Source: an uncultured Bacteroidota bacterium
GTDB lineage: Bacteria; Bacteroidota; Bacteroidia; Bacteroidales; UBA12481
NCBI GenBank assembly: GCA_903851365.1
Contig: CAINOB010000015.1
Coordinates: forward strand, 1 to 59,351
Length of the DNA: 59,351 bases
Reading direction: 5' to 3'
Every line of letters starts with the position of its first letter. Position 1 is the first letter of the stretch. A model generated the notes under the pieces. It saw only the letters and a list, made by a program, of their open reading frames with translations. It was not told where the DNA came from and did not search any database. The position numbers were made by a program, and so were the translations under genes. Of the stretch, positions 8,312 through 17,223 are shown piece by piece.

Positions 8312-11300
8312 CTACCTGACCACGATCCTGCCGCTTCGCATTTTCGTATCGGAGTGAATCGCATAAAAGCAAACCCCGGAAGGAAGGCCGGCTGCAGGAA
8401 CGATTTTGGTGCAGGGACCCTCGGCGGTTATGTCTTTCAAAAGTTTTCCTGCAGAATCGAAAATTTTAATGCTGATAGCCCCGTTACCGGGATATTCGAA
8501 ACGAATATCACCATCGCTGGAAACAGGATTCGGATAAACATGGACAAAGGCGTCGCCGGGATTCCTGGAGTTATCGATCCCGCTGGTGGTACCCTTGAGA
8601 AGAGGCATATTAATATTATCGCTGGACAGGTAGAGGGAACCGTTGATGCTCACCGGGCAGGTCGAATTAAAGCGGAATACCCCGTTGCCGCCGGGAGTTA
8701 CAGAAACAGCGCCGCAGAGTGTTTCCCAGGTATTGGTGATTTCGCCGATCCTTCGGGTGAACAGTTTTGCCTGTGAAGGAGAAGCAATAATGGTATCAGC
8801 CGGTACGCCAGTAAACGGAGTAAACCGAAGCTCTGTTATCGGACTAAAATGATCGCTCCCGTAAGCATTGAACAACCAGTAGCACCCCAGATTCGGGTTT
8901 GCATTGGGCGGTGTTGCAGGAAGGTTCTGAAGCCGAGTTATAACCAGATCGCCAGGATACAAAACCCCTGATGGGTAAGTCATTGAGAATCCCGTGCCGG
9001 TGAAATCATAATTTCCGCCACTTTTGACAGACAGCAAGCAGCTGGTGCCGGTTCCGACGGGTGCCGAGGAGGTCACCTTTGCCGGAGAGCCGATAAGTGC
9101 TCCCATACCGGTGCTCATACGGTTAAAAAGATTACCGCCTGGCTCGTCGAACTGATAGTAAGCGATAAAGTCGGCATCGGAGGCCATGTTTTCCTTAGTC
9201 AGGTGAGCAGATTTACGAATTTCATCCTGGCTAAGCGCCTTTTTCCAGATACAGACCTCATCGATCATTCCCTTGAAGTTACGGTCGCCCCAGCCCATAT
9301 AACTGCCAATATCCATGGTGGTGATGGGGGCATTCTGGAGAGAAGTGGTATGTTTGGAGGGTACACCATTGACATACAGTGTCATGGAAGTGCCATTGGC
9401 GACCATTGCGACATGCGACCATCGACCTGCCGGCACGATCAGCTTACTATCCCAACCCCAAGAACCTCCAGGCCAGTGGTATCCAAGTGTATTATTGCCA
9501 CCTCTGAAATTGAACCCAGCACCGGTGCCGTTATTCATGACGATACCGGTATAATCCGGTTGAACGCCATCAGGATAGACCCACGCAGTGATGGTGAGGA
9601 TATTTGTAGTAATCCCGAGATTTTCAGTCACGGCATAATCCCCACTGACAGCGCACTGCATTGCCTGACCTGCAAAGGCATCCGGACCGGAGGGATCCGC
9701 CACTGTGACCATTGCGGGAACAGTTTTTGAGCTGGTCTGATTTGCAGCGTTGGTGACAGTAAGTGTAACATCGAAACTCCCTTTTGCACCGAAAACAACT
9801 TTCGGGTTACGAACAGTTAATGAGCTGACATACAATGGTGCCGGACTGAACGTCCATTGCCATTTTGCCCCTTCATTACGTACAATCGAGTAGCTTTCGA
9901 ACTGAACAGTATCCTTACTATTATATATTATATCGGATTGTGTCATCGGTTGGGCCAATGGCCTTGACTCGACTGCCAGGTCGGTTTCCCAAAATCCCCG
10001 TCCACCGGTAGCCATTCTGATTTTACCGGCTGTATAGAAAGGTTTCATTTCCATGACGCGGGTCCAGACGGGCAGATCAGTCATGTATTCGACCCATGAT
10101 GAGGTGGTGGGATCAAAATAGTAGGCTCCGGTATCTGTAGCGAGATAAACGACACCATCCGTGCCCCCCTGAAACTGAATATCCAGGGGCCTTTCACCAT
10201 CCAGCAGGCTTGAATTCTTTGCTTCCCAGGTGGTACCACCGTCGATGGTACGGTAAACTTTTCGACCGTTTGCACCATTTACGCTTATCACCCATAACTC
10301 ATTTTCGTTTTCCGGGTTCAAGGAAATTTCCAATCTCCACAGGTCATTGGACGGGACTGCCTTGGTGGATGTCCATGTTTTCCCACCGTCGACTGTTTTC
10401 TTGATAATACAGGGATCCCAGTAGGTTCCTTTTGGCTGATAGACGCAATAGATCACTTTGGGATTACTACGGGAAACTTCAATTTCGAGCACCTGACCAA
10501 TGCCAAAATTATAGAGGGCCTCGAAATATCCACCTCCGTTAGTTGATTTCCAGATTTTACCACTGTTACCCAAATATAAATGACCGGCATACCGGGGATC
10601 CCATTCGATCTCGCTGGAGTATGATTCGGTATAATTTTCGAGCGGGTATTTCCCGAGTTTCTGGAAGTATACCACCGGGTCATCGATTTTTTCAGGCAGC
10701 AGGGCAGAACTGATATCCGAGAAATAGGTTCTCCGGTTTTCCATTGGATTCACATAACCTGTTGATGCTTCGGCACCACCGAGGCGTAGGGTATTTCCGG
10801 TACCATAGGTCTGGTAATAACCGCTGTTTCCGTTATGGTAGCGACCGCCAACCAGAACATCCTCGTTCCAACCCTGACCGAAACCCCAGTAATCGGAACC
10901 AGCGAGGCCATAATTCCGGGCTTCATGGGTACGAAGCTCATCGGTCGACAGGCTGACACCGCCATCAGTACAAAGAAATATTTCATTACCCCTGATATGG
11001 ATGTCCTGAATATCAGGATGCACCCAGCCAATATCCTGTTGAGCGCCATAGGAACCAATCCGGAGCCAGGAGCCTCCCCCATTATCGCTTTTTGAAAACA
11101 CCACTGTTCCCAGCCAGAGTTTATCTGGATTGGTTTGTGAAACTCCAAGGGCAAAATCATAGTATCCTTGACCAAAACCAGATCCGTCGATACTTGAATT
11201 AGCCGGATTTACGTGGGTTACAGAATAAGGGCCGCCATCGGGCAAATTTGGGTTTGCCCAATGTTCGCCGGCATCGATGCTTTTATAAATACCTATCCAA

Positions 11301-12364
11301 CCATTATCGCCAGCTTTTCCCTGTCCGATCAGCGCCACATATACCAGATCGGGTGATGCAGGAGTGATTCCAATCTTGGCACCTTCATCGTTAGCTGCAG
11401 TCGGAGCAGAAGGGACAAACCAGCCCTGATCTTTTAAAGAAAAAGTAGCACCTGTATCCGTTGATTTCCAGAGTTCGCATTTTTTAGCAGTGGGATTATT
11501 TTTCGCGAGGTAAATAATCGTCGGGTTTACGGGATGGAATTTTATATCCCAGCTTTTTTGTGCAAAGAGCTTTGTCCAGGTGGTACCACCATCGACCGAG
11601 CGATAGAGCCCGTTGTTTGCTCCACAGAAAACGATGTCGGGATTTGTGGGATGAATCAGTAACTGAAAGGCTTCATCGCCGATCAGAAAAACCTGTATCC
11701 AGGATTCTCCGCCGTTGGTTGTTTTATAGATCCTGTTATTGGCGGCAAAATATACAATGTCAGGATTTGTGGCTGATATTTTTACATCACTGATGGTACT
11801 AACCGGTACTGAGGCAGTTACTAAGCGCCAGGAGAGGCCTTTATTTTCCGATTTGAACAGGCCACCAGCTTCGGTTCCAGCAAAGAGGATATCCGGTCTG
11901 GAATCTGACTGATCGAAGCAATAAACATTTACCTGCCAGGAAACCTCCGGATGTACGTCGCCCTCGCCGTTCACCGTGTTAAATGGCCCCAGTTGATGCC
12001 AGGTACCGGCGGATCCGGATTTCAATTTTGCTCGCTGCTGCATCTTTTGAATGAATGCTTCCTGCTGAGGAATATCAGGAATCTTAATATATCCTTCGGC
12101 ATCCATGTAGCGGCTAACCTGCCTTATCCAGTGTTTATAGTTCTGTGTATGAACTGTTTTCTCAAAAGGGTGGCTTTCGGAATATTTCTCAAACTCAAAT
12201 TCCACCTGCTTTATATTTGGATTAGCGCTATACATCAGCCGGGCCCATTCAGGAGTTGCTTCATCGATGAGCGGGATAGTTTTGAAAAATGTTTCGCTGT
12301 TTTGACTATAAGATGACAGGTTAACAATAACCAGAAGAATGAGGCAACTGAGAAAGTATTTCAT
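8312..12364 (-). CDS. Secreted T9SS cargo: Asp-box propeller, PKD, LamG
   Basis: This is a 1350-residue secreted or surface protein. After a signal peptide (residues 1-20) and a linker comes a long sortilin/BNR-type propeller region (about 150-770) with many Asp-box motifs such as TNGGESW, SVDGGTTW, STDTGATF, SIDAGEHW, TVDGGKTW and TIDGGTTW. A PKD-like domain follows (about 800-880), then a LamG/concanavalin-like domain (about 890-1060: NILTITAWVYPDG, FKGMIDEVCIWKKALS), a further beta domain, and a T9SS type A sorting tail (VYPNPVSSDGDIRFEYPGNG to the end). It would be exported by Sec, then by T9SS, and anchored or released. No catalytic residues could be identified, so it may be an adhesin or carbohydrate-binding protein. 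Confidence 0.88.
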   Translation of the reverse strand: MKYFLSCLILLVIVNLSSYSQNSETFFKTIPLIDEATPEWARLMYSANPNIKQVEFEFEKYSESHPFEKTVHTQNYKHWIRQVSRYMDAEGYIKIPDIPQQEAFIQKMQQRAKLKSGSAGTWHQLGPFNTVNGEGDVHPEVSWQVNVYCFDQSDSRPDILFAGTEAGGLFKSENKGLSWRLVTASVPVSTISDVKISATNPDIVYFAANNRIYKTTNGGESWIQVFLIGDEAFQLLIHPTNPDIVFCGANNGLYRSVDGGTTWTKLFAQKSWDIKFHPVNPTIIYLAKNNPTAKKCELWKSTDTGATFSLKDQGWFVPSAPTAANDEGAKIGITPASPDLVYVALIGQGKAGDNGWIGIYKSIDAGEHWANPNLPDGGPYSVTHVNPANSSIDGSGFGQGYYDFALGVSQTNPDKLWLGTVVFSKSDNGGGSWLRIGSYGAQQDIGWVHPDIQDIHIRGNEIFLCTDGGVSLSTDELRTHEARNYGLAGSDYWGFGQGWNEDVLVGGRYHNGNSGYYQTYGTGNTLRLGGAEASTGYVNPMENRRTYFSDISSALLPEKIDDPVVYFQKLGKYPLENYTESYSSEIEWDPRYAGHLYLGNSGKIWKSTNGGGYFEALYNFGIGQVLEIEVSRSNPKVIYCVYQPKGTYWDPCIIKKTVDGGKTWTSTKAVPSNDLWRLEISLNPENENELWVISVNGANGRKVYRTIDGGTTWEAKNSSLLDGERPLDIQFQGGTDGVVYLATDTGAYYFDPTTSSWVEYMTDLPVWTRVMEMKPFYTAGKIRMATGGRGFWETDLAVESRPLAQPMTQSDIIYNSKDTVQFESYSIVRNEGAKWQWTFSPAPLYVSSLTVRNPKVVFGAKGSFDVTLTVTNAANQTSSKTVPAMVTVADPSGPDAFAGQAMQCAVSGDYAVTENLGITTNILTITAWVYPDGVQPDYTGIVMNNGTGAGFNFRGGNNTLGYHWPGGSWGWDSKLIVPAGRWSHVAMVANGTSMTLYVNGVPSKHTTSLQNAPITTMDIGSYMGWGDRNFKGMIDEVCIWKKALSQDEIRKSAHLTKENMASDADFIAYYQFDEPGGNLFNRMSTGMGALIGSPAKVTSSAPVGTGTSCLLSVKSGGNYDFTGTGFSMTYPSGVLYPGDLVITRLQNLPATPPNANPNLGCYWLFNAYGSDHFSPITELRFTPFTGVPADTIIASPSQAKLFTRRIGEITNTWETLCGAVSVTPGGNGVFRFNSTCPVSINGSLYLSSDNINMPLLKGTTSGIDNSRNPGDAFVHVYPNPVSSDGDIRFEYPGNGAISIKIFDSAGKLLKDITAEGPCTKIVPAAGLPSGVCFYAIHSDTKMRSGRIVVR

Positions 12365-12507
12365 ATTTCAGAATGAATGAAAATTTTAAATGTGTATCTG
12401 ATTAAATATCAACCCTAAGGAACGATCTCTAATGAAAAGCAAAGCATTTCTGCAGTCAAAAGTATGTTTTTTTGCGGTATCTTTAACTTCTTAAATATCC
12501 ACGCCGA
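12365..12507. promoter_or_regulatory. Divergent promoter region
   Basis: This 143-bp gap separates the T9SS cargo gene (minus) from the patatin gene (plus). It contains a minus-strand TACTTTTG (12457-12464, a perfect TAnnTTTG) and a plus-strand TATCTTTA (12478-12485), each at a plausible distance from its gene. Neither has a clear -33 TTTG at 19-21 bp, so both are tentative. Confidence 0.35.
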
Positions 12508-14724
12508 ATGCCACTTTTGCGCCACGCTTCTTTCAGATCTTTCGCTTTAACCCTGACTTGTGCCCTGTGCCTTGTGCCTTGTGCCTTCCTGTTATCTTCA
12601 TCAGACCTTGCCGCTCAAACCAGACCAAAGGTGGGGTTGGTGCTCAGTGGAGGTGGAGCAGCAGGGTTGGCTCATATTGGTGTGATTAAAGTCCTTGAAG
12701 AGGCTGGCATCCCTATTGATTATGTTGCCGGAACCAGTATGGGATCGCTGGTCGGTGGTCTGTTTGCCATGGGTTATACAGCTGCTGAAATGGAAAAGAT
12801 TGTGAAGGACATGGATTGGGAATCGCTGCTGGGGGATGAGATTCCGCGGACAGATATGTCGTACGAATACAAAGAGCAGCTCGAGAAATATTTCTACGAT
12901 TTCCCGATCAACCGAGGCAAGCTTCAGCTGCCGACCGGACTGATTGCCGGAACAAACATTACAAATACGCTTGCAGGACTTTCATGGCCTGCTTATAACA
13001 TCAAATTATTCAATCAGCTACCCAGACCATTTCTTTGCATTGGCGCAGACATTGTGACGGGTCAGGAGGTTGTTTTGAAAAGTGGTACGCTACATGATGC
13101 TTTGAGGGCCAGCATGGCCATACCGACAGTTTTTACACCGGTAGAAGTAAATGGTACACTTTTGATTGATGGCGGTTTCGTTAATAATTTCCCAGCTGAT
13201 CATCTGAAGGCGATGGGGGCTGATATCATCATCGGGATCGATGTTCAGCGAGAGCTTTACAAAAAGAATGAAATTCACTCGGTTATCAGTATCCTAAAGC
13301 AGATCAGTTCATTAACAAGAGAGGATATTAATGCCCGAAACAGGCTCCTCTGTGATATTCTTATTCGACCAAGAACTCCCGGAGCGAGTACACTTACTTT
13401 TGGCATGGCGGATTCGATTATACGAACCGGGGAGCGCTATGCACGGGCACAATGGATTCCACTGACCAATCTTGCCAAAAAACTGAATAGTTTTTCGGGC
13501 GGCCAGGTTACGAAAGTTATTCCGCTGCCCAAACCAGATTCCTTATATATCCGGGAGATTTCATTTACCGGACTGGAGAAAACTAATCCTGATTTTGTGC
13601 TTTCAGCAATGAACCTTCCCTTTCCTGCCTGGCTCAAGGCTGATGATATTTACAGGGCTTTACAGCGCGCCTACGGAACGAATGAATTTTCGCGGATAAC
13701 TTACCAGCTCGATCCTGTCACGGATGGCGCCCACCTGACCATCAGGGCGGAAGAAAAGGATAAGGATCTTATTCATGTAGGATTGCATTTTGACAATTTA
13801 TTTAATGCATCCTTGCTAGCTCGTGCCGATTTCAGGAATGTACTCAAGTCGGGCGATCAATTGGGGGTGGACGTCAATCTGGGGGAAAACCTAAGCTTAA
13901 CCGGATCCTATTATTTCCTATTTCACAAGAAGCTGCAGTACGGCATTATTGCCGATTTAAGCCGGCTCCGGGCTTATGAATATCAGGATAACAGGAAGAT
14001 CAGCAGTGACATTTTCGCTGACGGATTTCTGGATTTTGTGATGCGAACCACCTGGCGCAATCAGTTTTCAGCAATGATGGGTATTCAGGGAGAAATCGCA
14101 TGGGTAACCCCGAATATTGGCGATTGGACCATAAAGTCGGATAATTCGAGGATGCTGAACTTTTTCGCCGAACTCAAGAAAGATAATTTCAATAAGATTC
14201 CTTATCCCACCCGCGGTGACAAGGCCGAACTTTTAATCAAGGAAGTTAACAGTTTTACTGATGATCATCACAGTCCCGCGTTGATTCTTGATTTCAAATA
14301 TTCACGGGCATTTGAGCTTTCACCCAGATTCAGCCTTCAACCGTCGATCATAGCAACGGCAGCTTTTGGTGATACCATTCCCTATCCCTACCGCTCTTAT
14401 ATTGGGGGACTGGGTTTCTACCACAATAATGTCATCCCCTTTGCAGGAATGGATTATATGGAGAGAGCTTCCAACAACGCACTGATTCTCAGGACAGACC
14501 TCCAATATAAAATCAGGACCAATCACTACCTCACTTTGAAACTCAATGTTGGAAAATCATTCAATACTTTCAGCCAATTCAGCGACTCAAGCACCAACCT
14601 TGCCGGGTTAGGGCTTACCTATGGATATGCCAGTCCGGTTGGGCCTGTTGAAATTACCCTCATGAATTCAATTACCAGCAAAAAACCGATTTTGTTTGTC
14701 AACCTCGGTTATTGGATCCGTTGA
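12508..14724 (+). CDS. Patatin-like phospholipase with POTRA and outer-membrane barrel
   Basis: This 738-residue protein has a signal peptide (residues 1-37), a patatin phospholipase domain (41-310) and a POTRA-like domain (about 345-420: SLYIREISFTGLEKTNPDFV). It ends in a BamA/Omp85-type barrel (about 430-738). The patatin domain keeps the oxyanion loop SGGGAAG, the nucleophile motif GTSMG (Ser77) and the DGG aspartate (LIDGGFVNN). The order resembles type Vd autotransporters such as PlpD, in which the barrel places the lipase at the surface; lipid substrate and topology here are inferred. The hydrophobic core of the signal peptide is encoded by a tandem repeat (12556-12587). No other in-frame ATG would give a signal peptide. 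Confidence 0.88.
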   Translation: MPLLRHASFRSFALTLTCALCLVPCAFLLSSSDLAAQTRPKVGLVLSGGGAAGLAHIGVIKVLEEAGIPIDYVAGTSMGSLVGGLFAMGYTAAEMEKIVKDMDWESLLGDEIPRTDMSYEYKEQLEKYFYDFPINRGKLQLPTGLIAGTNITNTLAGLSWPAYNIKLFNQLPRPFLCIGADIVTGQEVVLKSGTLHDALRASMAIPTVFTPVEVNGTLLIDGGFVNNFPADHLKAMGADIIIGIDVQRELYKKNEIHSVISILKQISSLTREDINARNRLLCDILIRPRTPGASTLTFGMADSIIRTGERYARAQWIPLTNLAKKLNSFSGGQVTKVIPLPKPDSLYIREISFTGLEKTNPDFVLSAMNLPFPAWLKADDIYRALQRAYGTNEFSRITYQLDPVTDGAHLTIRAEEKDKDLIHVGLHFDNLFNASLLARADFRNVLKSGDQLGVDVNLGENLSLTGSYYFLFHKKLQYGIIADLSRLRAYEYQDNRKISSDIFADGFLDFVMRTTWRNQFSAMMGIQGEIAWVTPNIGDWTIKSDNSRMLNFFAELKKDNFNKIPYPTRGDKAELLIKEVNSFTDDHHSPALILDFKYSRAFELSPRFSLQPSIIATAAFGDTIPYPYRSYIGGLGFYHNNVIPFAGMDYMERASNNALILRTDLQYKIRTNHYLTLKLNVGKSFNTFSQFSDSSTNLAGLGLTYGYASPVGPVEITLMNSITSKKPILFVNLGYWIR
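12556..12587 (+). repeat. Short tandem repeat CTTGTGCC within a signal-peptide coding region
   Basis: Degenerate units of 7-8 bases (TTGTGCC, CTGTGCC) run head to tail and encode CALCLVPCAF. A closely related tract occurs at 24314-24384, just before mfd. Both are followed at once by TTATCTT. Confidence 0.75.
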
Positions 14725-14797
14725 TTCCCATATTAGCTTTGATTTAAGGAAATGGTTAACTTTATAGTATCTATTATTCACCTTTTTAATTTCAATT

Positions 14798-17046
14798 ATA
14801 AAAAGATTTACTCTCCTTTTTGTTTTGATGTGCGCAATGGCATTGTCATACGCTCAAGTGCGCCCGACGGCTAAATATGCACCCATTAAAATCGAAGACC
14901 CAACTAATCAAGGACCTGTTCAGAGGTCAACCAAGGGTGGTGGAGCTGTTATCTGGCAAACCACTTTTAACTGGGCCGATCCGACGAATCCTCAGGGATG
15001 GACGCTTCCTGCAGGATGGACAATCACTGATGTCAGCGACATGGGAAATCCATGGATCTGGCTTGGCGACACCCTGAAATGGGTCGTCAACGGTTCAAAC
15101 CGGTCATTAAACCCCCCATCGATTTTTGCAACAAAAAACGACGGATTTCTTGCTCTGCCTATTCAAGCATACAATCAGCGTGATGGGATCACCACCACCG
15201 TTGCTGCAGATTCATGGTTTCAAACTCCCAAGATCGACTGTTCAAAAGTGTCCTCTGTGGTAGTAAAATTTACGCAGATCTTCAATCTCTGCTGCCTGAG
15301 TTCAAATGTGGGCAACCTTCAGATGCTGGCTACAGTTGACGAAGGAGTGCATTGGGCAACCTATGATGTTCAGTACAACTGGGGAGCCAACAATGCAACC
15401 CCTACCCGTTTCCAGAATCCTGAAATCAATATTTCAGATGTTGCCGCGGGATCACCGAACCTCCGTCTCCGCTTTTACTTCCATAATGGTAATCAATGGT
15501 ATTACTGGTGCATTGATGACCTGCAAGTGGTTGAAGGATACGGTGATGATCTCGTTTTAGAGGACACCTGGCTGGATTTTGATGGTGGTTTTGGTGCGAC
15601 CATCGACCAGATTCATTACTGGCCATTGAGCCAGATGGGCATGGCGGGCAATCCAACGGGAACGGTCGGGGCCAACTATATCCAGGGGGCCATCCTGAAT
15701 CGTGGATATAACGATGCTGAAAATGCAAAGCTTGCCATCAGTATTAAGAAAAACGGTACGGAAGTTCTTTCCACAAATTCTCCTGCGAGCACCATCTTCA
15801 CTCTCGACCGAGACACAGCGAAGATAGCGGATCCCTACCTGGCCACTGATTATGGAGATTATGAAATCACCTACAGCGCTGTCGCCGATGCCAAGGAAGA
15901 GGTCCCAATCAATAACACGGCCAAGATGTATTTTACCATTGATGACACCTTAGCCCATCGTGCCGACTTTACAGCTGAAGCCTCAGTGAATGCTGGCGGA
16001 TGGGTTGGAGGGAACAACTCTGGCGACATGATGGCCGTATCGTATGACTTGTACAAACCAGCCGAGATCAATTCCATTACTGCCTATATCTGGGGTTGGA
16101 CGCCTTCACAGACTCCATCGTTCCAGTTCGTTCTGGTTAAAGATGTGGATGGAACCTACGAAGAGTGGATCACATCAGAAGTTATTGACATGGACTCCTC
16201 CTATATGCGCAGCTGGGTTACTTTACCCATGCTTAAGGACGGTGAGACCGAGTTTCTGCAACCGGGAAATTATTCAGCGTGCGTGAAGATGATGGGAGTT
16301 GATCCCACTCGCGCAAACGGAGCGGTAGGTATGTCGGTAGGCCGCGACCTGTCAACAAAATTTGCCGGATGTTCGCAGTTTTATGCAACAAGCGGCTGGA
16401 CTGGTTTAGCCGGCGGGCCACTGCCTATGATCGGATTCAATATAAATGTTACCGGCGGACCCACCCAGGCTCCGGCAACTTTCAATGTTGATATGACCAA
16501 GCATATTGCAAGTGGTGAATTCAAGCCCGGAACTGATTTTGTTGATGTTGCAGGTACATTCAATAACTGGACCGGAACCGCCCACCTGACCGATCCTGAA
16601 GGGGATGGCATTATACGATTACTCTTGCCGGAATGCCGGTGAACAAAGTGATTGAATACAAATACCGGATCAATGGAAGCTGGGAAACCTCGGAATATCC
16701 GAATGGCGGACCAAACAGAAAATACACCGTTCGTTACTGGAACATCCTGAATGACATCTATAACGGAGGTAAAACTACCGGTGTTGACCCAACGAGCCTG
16801 GTTGCATCATTCAGTGTTTATCCGAATCCAACCTCTGGAGCTTTCAGCCTGGAAGTAACCAATACCACTGCCTGCAACCTGATTATCACATTGACGAACA
16901 TTCAGGGACAGGTTATTTATCAGAATAATGTGGCCAATGCCCTGAGTCATCAGGAAACCATTGACAATAAACTTTCGAAGGGCCTGTACTTCCTGTCGGT
17001 AAACAACGGCAAAGAAATCAAGGTTCAAAAGGTGATTGTACAATAA
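14798..17046 (+). pseudogene. First paralog of the T9SS cargo array, broken
   Basis: Alignment by eye with the three intact paralogs downstream shows two lesions. First, the initiator is ATA (14798-14800) where the others have ATG; the codons that follow read KRFTLLFVLMCAMALSYAQ, matching the signal peptides of the family. Second, near 16611 one T is missing (GGCATTATACG against GGCATTTATACC in the next gene). The frame therefore shifts inside the E-set domain and closes at 16642; the sorting tail continues in another frame from 16633 to 17046. A TTG or ATG at 14825/14828 would give a protein without a usable signal peptide or T9SS tail. The reading frame between lesions is well preserved, so inactivation is recent, or one lesion is a sequencing error. 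Confidence 0.8.
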
Positions 17047-17055
17047 AGCTGACTA

Positions 17056-17086
17056 CAGCTGACAGCTTTTTAAAAGCTGTCAGCTG
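17056..17086. repeat. Perfect 15-bp palindrome after paralog 1
   Basis: CAGCTGACAGCTTTT (17056-17070) is followed by one base and its exact reverse complement (17072-17086); a third half-copy, AAAAGCTGTCAGC, follows at about 17090-17102. A near-identical palindrome follows paralog 2 (19474-19504), and an imperfect one follows paralog 4 (about 24227-24252). It lies just before a GC-rich terminator and may act with it as a double hairpin. Confidence 0.8.
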
Positions 17087-17107
17087 TAAAAAAGCTGTCA
17101 GCTTTAA

Positions 17108-17134
17108 GGCCCCGGAGCAATCCGGGGCTTTTTT
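17108..17134 (+). terminator. Rho-independent terminator after paralog 1
   Basis: The stem GCCCCGGA (17109-17116), loop GCAA and TCCGGGGC (17121-17128) are followed by six T. The same stem, with loop GAAA, recurs after paralog 4. Confidence 0.88.
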
Positions 17135-17223
17135 ATTGAAACCTGTGTATTGTTAGGTTTTTTGGGTATAATAAGGCCTACCTTGGCACCCTTCAACAAT
17201 TATCACAATTAATTTTTTGTATC

